DNA of 64,000 nt from Pseudomonas cremoricolorata (GTDB taxonomy: Bacteria; Pseudomonadota; Gammaproteobacteria; Pseudomonadales; Pseudomonadaceae). Shown here one piece after another: positions 37,033 through 45,239 of the stretch. Below the pieces are notes generated by a model. That model saw only the letters and a program-made list of their open reading frames with translations. It did not search any database and was not told where the DNA came from. The stretch spans positions 2,046,001-2,110,000 of the forward strand of contig NZ_CP009455.1 of assembly GCF_000759535.1 (NCBI RefSeq), in the 5' to 3' direction. How positions within the stretch are numbered: position 1 is the first letter of the stretch; each line of letters opens with the position of its first letter. Position numbers and translations under genes: made by a program.

Positions 37033-37977
37033 CTATCTTTTTTCCGCAGGCGTTTTTGCGGGGCGTATGAGGGTCAGCCACGGACCTACTTCAGTCACCT
37101 GCACCGGCAGCACCACTTGCAGACTGCGCAGGGCAGCGTCGGCCTCGGAGGTGCGCACCGAGGCGGTCACCGGCAGGTGCTTGAGACCCTCGTCGAACAG
37201 CATCAGGTGGGCGCGGCTGTAGGGCTGCAAGCGTGCGATGACGTCCTGCAACGGCTGATTGCGAAAGCTCAGGCGCTGCTCGCGCCAGCTCAGTTGCTCG
37301 ACATCGAAGGCAATGGGCGAGCCAATGCCGTCGGCGCCATAGCGCACTGCCTGGCCGCTGGCAAGGTCGAGCTGTTGCTGGCCTTGGTTGATGCGCACCA
37401 CATGCTCGGTGACGCTGACCTGCGCGCCATCGTCCAGCACCCGCACATCGAAAGCGGTGCCCAGGGCGTGGGTGGTGCCCCCTGCGCTTTCGACGATGAA
37501 CGGCCGCTGCGGGTTGCCAGCGACCTGGAACCAGGCTTCACCGCGGTACAGGCGGATGCGCCGTTCGCCTTCGCTGTAGCGCACATCCAGGGCGGTGTGC
37601 GGCGCCAGTTGCACGGTCGAGCCGTCGTCCAGGGTCCAACTGCGTACCTGGGCCACGTCGGTGCGGTAGTCGGCGTGGCGCGCCGGGTCGAGATTCCATA
37701 GCAGCAGGCCGAGCAGTACCAGTGCAGCGCTGGCAAAGCCGGCCAAGCGTGCGCGCCGACGTGGCGCCAGCGGCCGTCGCGCGGCGCTGCGCTCGGCGGC
37801 GGGGCCAGCGGCCTGCCAGACCTGCTGCGCCCGTTGCCAGGCCTGCGCGTGCAGCTCGTCGGCGGCCAGCCACCGTTCGAACGCCCGGCGCTGCGCGACC
37901 GTTACGCCCGGATCAGCGAGGCGCACGCACCACTCCAGCGCCTGGTCGAGCGGGGTGGCAGTCTGCGGATCGGTCAT
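37033..37977 (-). CDS. FecR-type transmembrane anti-sigma regulator (set 1)
   Basis: 314 residues. The N-terminal cytoplasmic anti-sigma part has the conserved Trp residues (ALEWCVRLADP; FERWLAAD; AQAWQRAQQVW); one membrane helix lies at about 80-98 (ALVLLGLLLW); then come the periplasmic FecR domain and a C-terminal STN-contact domain. It holds or activates the sigma factor encoded 52 bases upstream when the receptor is loaded. The ATG at 37977 was preferred over the TTG at 37983. Confidence 0.92.
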   Translation of the reverse strand: MTDPQTATPLDQALEWCVRLADPGVTVAQRRAFERWLAADELHAQAWQRAQQVWQAAGPAAERSAARRPLAPRRRARLAGFASAALVLLGLLLWNLDPARHADYRTDVAQVRSWTLDDGSTVQLAPHTALDVRYSEGERRIRLYRGEAWFQVAGNPQRPFIVESAGGTTHALGTAFDVRVLDDGAQVSVTEHVVRINQGQQQLDLASGQAVRYGADGIGSPIAFDVEQLSWREQRLSFRNQPLQDVIARLQPYSRAHLMLFDEGLKHLPVTASVRTSEADAALRSLQVVLPVQVTEVGPWLTLIRPAKTPAEKR

Positions 37978-38029
37978 AGGCAAGCGGCCAAGTCAGGCTG
38001 GGGACGGGGCGGGGAGTGTAATCGGCCTT

Positions 38030-38530
38030 TCACCGCATTGCTCGCTCGAGCCGTTGCATGGCCTTGACCATCTGCGACACCACGGTGCTCTTGGAGATGT
38101 TCAGGCGCTCGGCGATCTGCTGATGGTCGAGACCCTCGACGCGGCACAGGATGAACACTTCCCGGCAGCGCGGTGGCAGTTCGTCGAGCACCTGCACCAG
38201 GCGTTCGAGTTCACGGCGTTGTTCGAGGGAGTGCGCCGGATCGATCCGCGCATCGGCGATCTGCTCGACGGCCAGTGGATCGAGCTGCAACTCGATGCCC
38301 AGCGACTGCCGGCGGTAGAGGTCCATGCCCAGGTTGCGGGCGATGCGGAAGATGTACGCGCGGGGATTGCCGATGTGCGCGCCAAGGGTACGGCTGGCGA
38401 CCCGCAGCCAGGTTTCCTGGGTCAGGTCTTCGGCCACGCCGACGTTGCCGAACTGGCGAGCCAGGTACGCCTGCAAGGCTTCACGGTTTTCCAGAAACGC
38501 CGCCAGCAGGTGCTCGCGATCTTGCGACAT
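38030..38530 (-). CDS. FecI-type ECF sigma factor (set 1)
   Basis: 166 residues with sigma region 2 (PRAYIFRIARNLGMDLYRR) and region 4 (LPPRCREVFILCRVEGL, then a helix-turn-helix QQIAERLNISKSTVVSQMV). It directs polymerase to the receptor promoter. The start at 38530 has AGGA 8 bases upstream. A Fur-box-like site lies about 50 bases upstream, so iron limitation should induce it. Followed by FecR and the receptor on the same strand. Confidence 0.93.
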   Translation of the reverse strand: MSQDREHLLAAFLENREALQAYLARQFGNVGVAEDLTQETWLRVASRTLGAHIGNPRAYIFRIARNLGMDLYRRQSLGIELQLDPLAVEQIADARIDPAHSLEQRRELERLVQVLDELPPRCREVFILCRVEGLDHQQIAERLNISKSTVVSQMVKAMQRLERAMR

Positions 38531-38576
38531 TGCCCACATCCTGACGGCGGCCAAAGGTGCGGCATGCTAGCGTGAA

Positions 38577-38591
38577 TGGTACTTATTCTCA
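38577..38591 (-). promoter_or_regulatory. Fur-box-like site upstream of sigma factor set 1
   Basis: On the minus strand, TGAGAATAAGTACCA matches the 7-1-7 Fur core TGATAATnATTATCA at 11 of 14 fixed positions. It lies 47-61 bases before the sigma start. Confidence 0.55.
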
Positions 38592-38657
38592 ATGCTGAGT
38601 TCAGGCTTTGCCCATGACCCGGTCCTAGCGCCGGCTGGGCTTTTCTGGACGCAAAAG

Positions 38658-38687
38658 AAAAGGGCCTACCTTGCGGTAAGCCCTTTT
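38658..38687 (-). terminator. Terminator of tRNA-Met
   Basis: An 8-bp stem AAAAGGGC / GCCCTTTT with inner TACC/GGTA pairing lies 7 bases beyond the CCA end of the tRNA and is followed on the minus strand by CTTTT. Confidence 0.85.
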
Positions 38688-38694
38688 CGGAGTT

Positions 38695-38771
38695 TGGTGG
38701 CTACACAGGGACTTGAACCCCGGACCCCAGCATTATGAATGCTATGCTCTAACCAACTGAGCTATGTAGCC
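38695..38771 (-). tRNA. tRNA-Met (CAT), elongator
   Basis: A 77-nt cloverleaf with encoded CCA: acceptor GGCTACA / TGTAGCC, D stem GCTC/GAGC, anticodon stem TAGCA/TGCTG with loop TTCATAA (anticodon CAT), T arm CGGGGTTCAAGTCCCTG. The acceptor sequence is that of elongator Met, not initiator Met (CGCGGGG) or the CAT-reading tRNA-Ile2 (GGCCCCT). Confidence 0.95.
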
Positions 38772-38782
38772 AACTGGCGCGC

Positions 38783-38811
38783 ATTATTCTCTTCACTCGC
38801 CCCTCTGTCAA
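38783..38811 (-). promoter_or_regulatory. Strong sigma70 promoter of tRNA-Met
   Basis: On the minus strand: perfect TTGACA (38806-38811), a 17-base spacer, AATAAT (38783-38788), then the GC-rich discriminator GCGCGCC, as expected for a stringently controlled stable-RNA gene. Confidence 0.88.
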
Positions 38812-38865
38812 CACTCCCTGCAAAAAAAATCCACACGCTTTCAGAAACTTAGCCCGCCACTGCGC

Positions 38866-39810
38866 TCAGCGCAGCAGCCAGCCGTGGCCGAACAGGTCAT
38901 GCAGCGCTACCTGCTGCTCGGCGGCCAGGCGTTGCAGGGTCTGCTCAGCGTGGTCCAGATCGAAGTGACCGCTGATTCGCCGATGCGCGGTTTGCTCGTC
39001 GAGCAGCCATACGCGCTGGCCCTGGGGGCTGGTCAGGCGTTGCAGCAGTTCGCCAAGGGGCATGTCCTGGGCGATCAGTTCGCCCTTGCGCCAGGCTTGC
39101 GCGGCCTGGATGTCTGCCTTCTGCACGGTGGCGATGCCGTGCGCGCCGAAGCTCACCCGTTCGCCGGCCGACACCAGGCGCTGGTCGCCGCCTTGAGTGA
39201 CCATCGCCTTGCCATCGAGTACCACCAGCTCGCCGCCGTCAGCGCGGCGGCCGATCAGCAAGCGGGTGCCGAACACCTGAATGCGCGCATCGTCCACCTG
39301 CACTTCCATGGCGCGCCCGTCCAGGCGCACTTCCAGGTACATCTGGCCTTGCAGCAGGTGCAGTTGACGGACGCGGCCGCGCAGGTCGAGGTTCAGCGCA
39401 CTGGCGCCATTCAGTTGCACGCTTGAACCTTCGTTGAGCTTGACTATGCGCCGCTCGCCGGGTGCGCTGTGCAGGTCGCTGGTCTGGCGCTGGGCCCATG
39501 GCCAGTAGAGGTAGGCCAGCGCAGCGAGCAGCAGCAGGAACAGCACGCCCAGGTACGCCCCGGCCTTGCTGCGGCGCAATTGCACAGGGTTGGGGCGGGG
39601 ACGCTCGGGCGGCACCGCGCTGCGCAGCCAGCGAGCCTGCACTGCGGCATAGGCCTCGGCGTTGCGCGGCTCGGCATACCACTGGGCAAACGCCTCGCGC
39701 AGACGCCGGTCGCAGTTGGGTTGCTGCAAACGGATGAACCATTGGGTGGCGTGCTGATGGACATCGCCATCGGCATCGACTTCAGGCTGCAGGGCGGGCA
39801 TCGGCTGCAT
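38866..39810 (-). CDS. Orphan FecR-type transmembrane regulator
   Basis: 314 residues with the FecR plan: N-terminal domain (ATQWFIRLQQP; FAQWYAEP), membrane helix at about 86-104, periplasmic FecR domain (about 120-215) and C-terminal domain. The third conserved N-terminal Trp (AQAW in set 1) is Tyr (AEAYAAVQARW). No sigma gene lies next to it: upstream there are only 159 bases before the divergent fsr. Downstream on the same strand lie the tRNA-Met and then the sigma factor of set 1. It may modulate that sigma factor, a distant one, or be a relic whose partner was lost. It has no clear ribosome site. Confidence 0.85.
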   Translation of the reverse strand: MQPMPALQPEVDADGDVHQHATQWFIRLQQPNCDRRLREAFAQWYAEPRNAEAYAAVQARWLRSAVPPERPRPNPVQLRRSKAGAYLGVLFLLLLAALAYLYWPWAQRQTSDLHSAPGERRIVKLNEGSSVQLNGASALNLDLRGRVRQLHLLQGQMYLEVRLDGRAMEVQVDDARIQVFGTRLLIGRRADGGELVVLDGKAMVTQGGDQRLVSAGERVSFGAHGIATVQKADIQAAQAWRKGELIAQDMPLGELLQRLTSPQGQRVWLLDEQTAHRRISGHFDLDHAEQTLQRLAAEQQVALHDLFGHGWLLR

Positions 39811-39876
39811 CGTTCGAGCGCTCGTGAACCATGTGGAAGAGGGTGGGTAGGTGTGCCAAGGATGCTAATTAGAGTG

Positions 39877-39891
39877 AGAACCATTTACAAG
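39877..39891. promoter_or_regulatory. Weak Fur-box-like site between orphan fecR and fsr
   Basis: TGAGAACCATTTACA matches the 7-1-7 Fur core at 10 of 14 fixed positions. It sits in the divergent promoter region and could serve either gene; evidence is weak. Confidence 0.3.
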
Positions 39892-39969
39892 TGTGCAGTA
39901 GATGGGTGGTAAAAAAGGTAGCTAAGTAACTAGTTGTTTCCGGATAATCGCCGTTCATTTCGCGGACGG

Positions 39970-41181
39970 ATGATTCAGGCTATGGCCACCAGCAGTACGC
40001 AGACCTCCACTGCCAGCAGCACGCCGCTGGTGATGCGCATCATCGGCTTCTGCGCGCTGGCGCACCTGATCAACGACCTGATCCAGTCGGTGCTGCCGGC
40101 CATCTACCCGATGCTCAAGGCCAACTACGACCTGAGCTTCACCCAGATCGGCCTGATCACCCTGACCTTCCAGGTTACCGCCTCGCTGCTGCAGCCCTGG
40201 GTGGGTTTCTTCACCGACCGCCGGCCCAACCCCAATCTGTTGCCCATGGGCACGCTGTGCACCTTGGTCGGCATCGTCATGCTGGCCTTCGTCGGCAGCT
40301 TCCCGATGATTCTGCTGGCCTCGGCGCTGGTCGGCATCGGCTCGTCGACCTTCCACCCGGAAACCTCGCGCATCGCCCGCCTGGCCTCGGGCGGGCGCTT
40401 TGGTCTGGCGCAGTCGAGCTTCCAGGTCGGTGGCAATGCCGGCTCGGCGCTCGGCCCGTTGCTGGCGGCGGCGATCATCATTCCCTTCGGCCAGACCCAC
40501 GTGGCCTGGTTCGGCCTGGCGGCGCTGTTCTTCTTCGGCGTGACGCTGATTTTGCGCAGTTGGTACAGCCAGCACCTGAACCAGTTCAAGGCGCGCAAGG
40601 CGGTGCAGGCCGGCCATGGCATTTCCCGCGGGCGGGTCATCGCCGCCCTGGTGATTCTCGGCCTGCTGGTGTTCTCCAAGTACTTCTACATGGCCAGCTT
40701 CACCAGCTACTTCACCTTCTACCTGATCGAGAAGTTCGGCGTGTCGGTGGCCAGCTCGCAGTTGCACCTGTTCCTGTTCCTCGGTGCGGTGGCCGCCGGC
40801 ACCTTCTTCGGCGGGCCGATCGGCGACCGTATCGGGCGCAAGGCGGTGATCTGGTTCTCGATCCTCGGCGTGGCGCCGTTCACCCTGGCGCTGCCCTACG
40901 CCGACCTGTTCTGGACCACCGTGCTCAGCGTCATCATCGGCTTCATCCTCGCCTCGGCGTTCTCGGCCATCGTCGTCTACGCCCAGGAGCTGGTGCCCAA
41001 CAGCGTGGGCATGATCGCCGGGATCTTCTTCGGCCTGATGTTCGGTTTCGGCGGCATCGGCGCCGCACTGCTCGGCTACGTCGCCGACCTGCGCGGCATC
41101 GAATACGTCTACGGGCTGTGCTCGTTCCTGCCGTTATTCGGGTTGTTGACGGTGTTGTTGCCCTCGACCAGCAAGCGCTGA
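39970..41181 (+). CDS. fsr: Fosmidomycin-resistance (Fsr) family MFS efflux transporter
   Basis: 403 residues and about 12 membrane helices. Strong similarity to E. coli Fsr in several conserved stretches: FSKYFYMAS, ILGVAPFTLALPYADL, ASAFSAIVVYAQEL, and LASGGRFGLAQSSFQVGGN. Exporter in the inner membrane; the physiological substrate is unknown. The ATG at 39970 was chosen; an ATG at 39982 is also possible. Divergent from the orphan fecR. Confidence 0.9.
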   Translation: MIQAMATSSTQTSTASSTPLVMRIIGFCALAHLINDLIQSVLPAIYPMLKANYDLSFTQIGLITLTFQVTASLLQPWVGFFTDRRPNPNLLPMGTLCTLVGIVMLAFVGSFPMILLASALVGIGSSTFHPETSRIARLASGGRFGLAQSSFQVGGNAGSALGPLLAAAIIIPFGQTHVAWFGLAALFFFGVTLILRSWYSQHLNQFKARKAVQAGHGISRGRVIAALVILGLLVFSKYFYMASFTSYFTFYLIEKFGVSVASSQLHLFLFLGAVAAGTFFGGPIGDRIGRKAVIWFSILGVAPFTLALPYADLFWTTVLSVIIGFILASAFSAIVVYAQELVPNSVGMIAGIFFGLMFGFGGIGAALLGYVADLRGIEYVYGLCSFLPLFGLLTVLLPSTSKR

Positions 41182-41263
41182 GTGGCTCGACTTTCGCTCA
41201 ATTGACGAGGACAGGGTGGCTGGCCTAGAGTCCGCCTCCTGTCTTCTCACGTAACCCGCCGTC

Positions 41264-41407
41264 ATGCAGCGCCTGCCGATCATCGCCGCTTCTCGTCAGC
41301 CTGAGCCCGAGGCCCTGCGCCCTACCTGGCCCAGCGACACGGTGCTCAAGCGCCGGCGCAGCGTGCTGTTCGCCTTCACCTTCTCGCCACACCCCACCCG
41401 CCACTGA
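41264..41407 (+). CDS. Candidate 47-aa leader/small protein upstream of MFS gene
   Basis: An open frame of 47 codons, MQRLPIIAASRQPEPEALRP..., ends SPHPTRH. By hand count 41 of 47 codons end in G or C, as in real genes of this genome. No convincing ribosome site is visible. Hairpin-forming sequence (GCGCCG...CGGCGC, 41412-41439) lies between its stop and the MFS start 97 bases downstream, so a leader or attenuation role is possible. The rest of the 323-base gap 41182-41504 shows nothing else. It may also be a chance frame. Confidence 0.3.
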   Translation: MQRLPIIAASRQPEPEALRPTWPSDTVLKRRRSVLFAFTFSPHPTRH

Positions 41408-41504
41408 TCTGCGCCGTTCGGCCTTGCGCGGTCGGCGCCTGCATTCGTCCTTTACCTGCGTGAAGAATGCCTGCCAGTCCTTGCCTGGCGGGTGTGGAGT
41501 AGTC

Positions 41505-42668
41505 ATGAACATGCGTCTGTTGGTGGGTCTGTTGTTCGCGGTGTCGGTGGTCGGTTTCAGTCTGGGCGCGACGTTGCCGCTGGTGGCCTTGCGGCTGCAT
41601 GCCGAGGGGGCGAGCACCCTGGAGATCGGCGTGGTCTCGGCGATTCCGGCGGCGGGGATGATGCTGTCGGCGTTTCTGGTCGACGCCTGCTGCCGACACC
41701 TGACCCGGCGCAGCATCTATCTGCTGAGCTTCAGCCTGTGCACGGTGAGCATCGCCTTGCTGCCCTGGGGTTTCGCCGCGCTGTGGCAATTGGCCCTGCT
41801 GCGTCTGGCCTTGGGCCTGGGCATGGGGGTGGCGATCATTCTGGGCGAATCGTGGGTCAATGAGCTGTGTCGGGAAGACAACCGCGGCAAGGTCATGGCG
41901 TTGTACGCCACCTGTTTCACCGGCTTTCAGGTGCTCGGCCCGGCGCTGTTGTCGCTGCTGGGGGCGCAGAGCCCATGGCTGATCGGCCTGGTCACGGCCT
42001 GTTATGGGCTGGCACTGCTGTGCATCGTGTTGACGGTGCCCAACGACCGCGCGGTGCATCACGGCGACGAGGCGACCTTCGGCCTGGCCGGGTTCTTCCA
42101 TGTGGCGCCGGCGCTGTGCATGGGCGTGCTGTTCTTCTCGTTCTTCGATGCCGTGGTGCTGTCGTTGCTGCCGGTGTATGCCAGCAGCCACGGCTTTGCC
42201 GTGGCGGTCGCCGCGTTGATGGTGACGGTGGTGTTCGCCGGCGACATGCTGTTCCAGCTGCCGCTGGGTTGGCTGGCCGACCGGGTCGAGCGCACCGGCC
42301 TGCACCTGGCCTGCGGCGTGCTGGCGATGCTGATCGGCATCAGCCTGCCATGGCTGCTGCAGGTCAGTTGGCTGCTGTGGCCGCTGCTGGTGTTGCTGGG
42401 CGCCGTGGCCGGCGGCATCTACACCCTGGCGCTGGTGCTGATCGGCCAGCAGTTCAGCGGCCGCGACCTGGTCACCGCCAACGCCAGCGTGGGCCTGTTG
42501 TGGGGCGTCGGCAGCCTGGTCGGGCCACTGCTCAGTGGCGCGGCCATGGAGGTTGCGCCCCATGGCCTGCCCGTGGCGCTGGCGTTGATGGCCGGGCTGT
42601 TCGTCTGCTTCGCCTGGGCGGCGTACCGGCGCAACGCCGAGCGAGCGCCGCTGCCCGAGCAGGGCTGA
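41505..42668 (+). CDS. MFS transporter, YcaD-like
   Basis: 387 residues with about 12 membrane helices and typical MFS loops (LVDACCRHLTRRSIYLLS after helix 2; GWLADRVERTG between helices 8 and 9). It resembles YcaD-type permeases; the substrate is unknown. The ATG at 41505 has TGTGGAG upstream; an ATG two codons later is possible. Ends 9 bases from the convergent receptor gene. Confidence 0.87.
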   Translation: MNMRLLVGLLFAVSVVGFSLGATLPLVALRLHAEGASTLEIGVVSAIPAAGMMLSAFLVDACCRHLTRRSIYLLSFSLCTVSIALLPWGFAALWQLALLRLALGLGMGVAIILGESWVNELCREDNRGKVMALYATCFTGFQVLGPALLSLLGAQSPWLIGLVTACYGLALLCIVLTVPNDRAVHHGDEATFGLAGFFHVAPALCMGVLFFSFFDAVVLSLLPVYASSHGFAVAVAALMVTVVFAGDMLFQLPLGWLADRVERTGLHLACGVLAMLIGISLPWLLQVSWLLWPLLVLLGAVAGGIYTLALVLIGQQFSGRDLVTANASVGLLWGVGSLVGPLLSGAAMEVAPHGLPVALALMAGLFVCFAWAAYRRNAERAPLPEQG

Positions 42669-42677
42669 CGGCGCGTG

Positions 42678-45146
42678 TCAGAATGTGCCGCGCAGGGTCA
42701 GCGAGACGTTGCGCGGATCACCCCAGTAGTAGCCGGTGGCGGTCGGTGCGACCTGGCGGTAGTACTTGCGATCGAAGATGTTGTTGGCGTTGAGCTGCAC
42801 CGAATAATGGTCGTCGAAGCGGTAGCTGAGCAGGGCGTTGTACACCGCATAACCCGATTGCGACGCCTCGGCCGCGCCTGCGCGGTTGTAGATGCTGCTC
42901 TGCGCCTGCACGCCGCCGCCAACCGTCCAGGCCTGCAATTCGCCCGGCAGGCGGTAGCTGGTGAACAGCCGCAGCATGCGCTTGGGGTCGGTGGTGCGGA
43001 TGGCATTGCCGGTGTTGCTGGTGGTGTCCTTCAAGTACTGGGTGGTGTTGTAGGTGAAGCCACCACCGACGTTCCAGTCCGGCAGCACCTCACCGGACAC
43101 CTCCAGCTCGAAGCCCTGGCTGCGGTTCTTGCCGGCAGCGATCTTGCAATAGCCGTTGGTGTAGTTGGGCAGGCACGGGTTCGGCCCACTGATGTCGTCC
43201 AGCGCGTTGCCGACCTGATAGATGCGGAAGAACGCCAGCGAGGTGTTCAGCCGGCCCTCGTAGAACTCGCCCTTGATGCCCGTTTCATAGGCTTCGCCGG
43301 TGACCGGTGCGAGCACCGCGCCGCTGCTGTCGGTGGCAGTTTGCGGGTTGAAGATTTCCGTATAGCTGGCGTAGGTGCTGAAGTTGTCGTTGAGGTCGTA
43401 AATCAGCGCGGCATAGGGCACTACCTCGTTGTCGACACTGAATTTGCCATTGCTGCGGGTGTTGTTTTCCTGCTCGTAGTCGTACCAGTTGGTGCGCGCG
43501 CCGATGATCGCGGTCAGCGGGTCGGCCAGGGAAATACGCCAGGTGGCATGGGCGCCTTGCTGAGTGGTGCGGGTACGCACCGGATGCGCGGTGATGTCGA
43601 TCTTCGGGTTGCCGAGGCTGGTCTTCGGGTCCCAGTCACGGATGTCGAACAGCCCCGACTGCACGTTGGCGGTCGCCGAGGCGTAGGAGTCGTTGCGGAT
43701 GCGCTCGACCCCGAGCATCAGCTCATGGCTGCGACCGAGCAGCTCGAACGGGCCGTTGAGGGTGGCGCTGAGGTTGTTCTGCAGGCTCTCGCCGCCATCG
43801 CCCTCGACCACTTGGTAGCTCATCAGATAGGGGTTGTTGGTGGGGTTGTCCTCGCTGCGCGCACGGCTCATGTAAGTCTGCTTGAAACCATCGTCGGCCA
43901 GCTCGAAATGGGTGCGCTGGGCCATCAGCTTGAGCGACCAGTCGTTGTCGAAGCGGTGCTCCAACTCGGCGAAGGTTTGCAGGTTGCTGCGGTTCCAGCG
44001 GTTCCAGTCGGCGCCCAGGTAGGTGCTGCGGCCAAACGGCAGCGGCGAGCCATCGAAGTCGGCCGGCAGGTTGCCCCAGGCACCGGTGGCGTCGAGCTTG
44101 GTCCACTCAAGGCCGGTGGTGAGGGTGGTGGCCTCGCTCAGGTCGAAGGCCAGCACGCCGTACAGCACTTCTTTGCGTTCCTTGCGCGATTCCTGGAAGT
44201 GTTCCTTGTCGTCGTGCACGGCGATCATCCGCCCACGCACGTTGCCGGTTTCGGTCAGCGGCCCGGAAATGTCCGCCACATAGCGCTGTGAATCCCACGA
44301 GCCGAGGGTCACGCTGCCCTGGCCGTGGAATTCGGCCGTCGGCCGCTTGCGCACCAGGTTGACGGTGCCGGACGGGTTGCCGGCGCCGCGCAGCATGCCG
44401 GTGGCGCCGCGCAACACTTCGGCGCGGTCGATCAGCGCTGCGTCGCTCTGCACGAACGAGCCGCCGCCACTGCCTTGGGCCACGGTGGCGCCGTCGTACT
44501 GGATGGCATCGATGGCGTAGCCGCGCGAGTAGTACTGCACCCGCTCGCTGTCGACCAGGTTGACCACCACCCCTGGGGTCTGTTCGAGCAGCGAGGTGAG
44601 GTTGGTGATGTTCTGGTCGGCCAGACGCTGACTGGTGACCACGGTCACCGATTGCGGGGTGCGGCGCAGGCTCTGCGGCATCTTGCCGATGGTCACCGCG
44701 CCGGTGGTGTACGAGCCGCTGTTTTCGGTGGTGATGCCCAGGTGATTACTGGAAATGCTGGTGGCGCCCAGTTCCATGGCCCCGCCCAGATCCAGCGTCG
44801 GCATCAGCATGAAGCTGTTGTCGCCCTGCTGCTGGGCCTGCATGTCGCTGCCTTGCAGCAGAATCGACAGCGCCTGAGCGCTGCTGTAGCGGCCCTGAAC
44901 GCCCTGAGTGCTTTTGCCTTGCAGGCTGGCGGCGTCGAACGAGAGGTTCAGCCCGCCTTGCCGCGCCAGTTGATCCAACGCCGGGGCCAGTGGGCCGCTG
45001 GTGATACGCCAGTCGCGTTGTTGCGTCTGGCTGGCTTCGGCGGCCTGGGCCAGGCTGGACACGCCACAGGCGCCGGCCAGGCTGAGGCCGAACAGCGCCG
45101 TACGCACGGCACTGCGCAGGCGATCGGAAGGGGCAAGGTGAACCAT
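42678..45146 (-). CDS. TonB-dependent siderophore receptor with STN signalling domain (set 2)
   Basis: 822 residues: signal peptide ending SSLAQAAEA, STN domain (about 44-115), plug (about 150-265, with EVLRGATGMLRGAGNPSGTV) and a barrel ending VSLTLRGTF. Ribosome site CAGGAGC. Third gene of sigma-FecR-receptor set 2 on the minus strand, with a 93-base gap after FecR that holds a perfect AATGAG-N7-CTCATT palindrome. The ferric siderophore is not identifiable by eye. Confidence 0.93.
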   Translation of the reverse strand: MVHLAPSDRLRSAVRTALFGLSLAGACGVSSLAQAAEASQTQQRDWRITSGPLAPALDQLARQGGLNLSFDAASLQGKSTQGVQGRYSSAQALSILLQGSDMQAQQQGDNSFMLMPTLDLGGAMELGATSISSNHLGITTENSGSYTTGAVTIGKMPQSLRRTPQSVTVVTSQRLADQNITNLTSLLEQTPGVVVNLVDSERVQYYSRGYAIDAIQYDGATVAQGSGGGSFVQSDAALIDRAEVLRGATGMLRGAGNPSGTVNLVRKRPTAEFHGQGSVTLGSWDSQRYVADISGPLTETGNVRGRMIAVHDDKEHFQESRKERKEVLYGVLAFDLSEATTLTTGLEWTKLDATGAWGNLPADFDGSPLPFGRSTYLGADWNRWNRSNLQTFAELEHRFDNDWSLKLMAQRTHFELADDGFKQTYMSRARSEDNPTNNPYLMSYQVVEGDGGESLQNNLSATLNGPFELLGRSHELMLGVERIRNDSYASATANVQSGLFDIRDWDPKTSLGNPKIDITAHPVRTRTTQQGAHATWRISLADPLTAIIGARTNWYDYEQENNTRSNGKFSVDNEVVPYAALIYDLNDNFSTYASYTEIFNPQTATDSSGAVLAPVTGEAYETGIKGEFYEGRLNTSLAFFRIYQVGNALDDISGPNPCLPNYTNGYCKIAAGKNRSQGFELEVSGEVLPDWNVGGGFTYNTTQYLKDTTSNTGNAIRTTDPKRMLRLFTSYRLPGELQAWTVGGGVQAQSSIYNRAGAAEASQSGYAVYNALLSYRFDDHYSVQLNANNIFDRKYYRQVAPTATGYYWGDPRNVSLTLRGTF

Positions 45147-45204
45147 GAAACGCTCCTGAAGGTTAAGACCACTTTTCGGGCTTTGTTCCTTCAGGCCGCA
45201 CGAG

Positions 45205-45223
45205 AATGAGATTCCACCTCATT
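45205..45223. promoter_or_regulatory. AATGAG-N7-CTCATT palindrome upstream of receptor set 2
   Basis: A perfect 6-7-6 inverted repeat lies 59-77 bases upstream of the receptor start, in A/T-rich sequence. Possible operator or part of the ECF-sigma promoter of the receptor; its binding protein is unknown. Confidence 0.4.
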
Positions 45224-45239
45224 TATTTTCACGTTTTTT

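Noticed and set aside
38695..38771. tRNA-Ile2 (CAT, lysidine-modified) as identity of the tRNA
   Set aside because: Acceptor and D-arm sequences (GGCTACATAGCTCAGTTGG) are those of elongator tRNA-Met; tRNA-Ile2 of pseudomonads starts GGCCCCT.
38686..38780. Genomic island inserted at tRNA-Met
   Set aside because: No integrase and no direct repeat of the tRNA 3' end were seen nearby; flanking genes have ordinary composition.
41376..42563. 395-codon minus-strand frame opposite the YcaD-like MFS gene
   Set aside because: Gln/His/Arg-rich low-complexity translation typical of antisense frames; the sense strand has 12 clear membrane helices.
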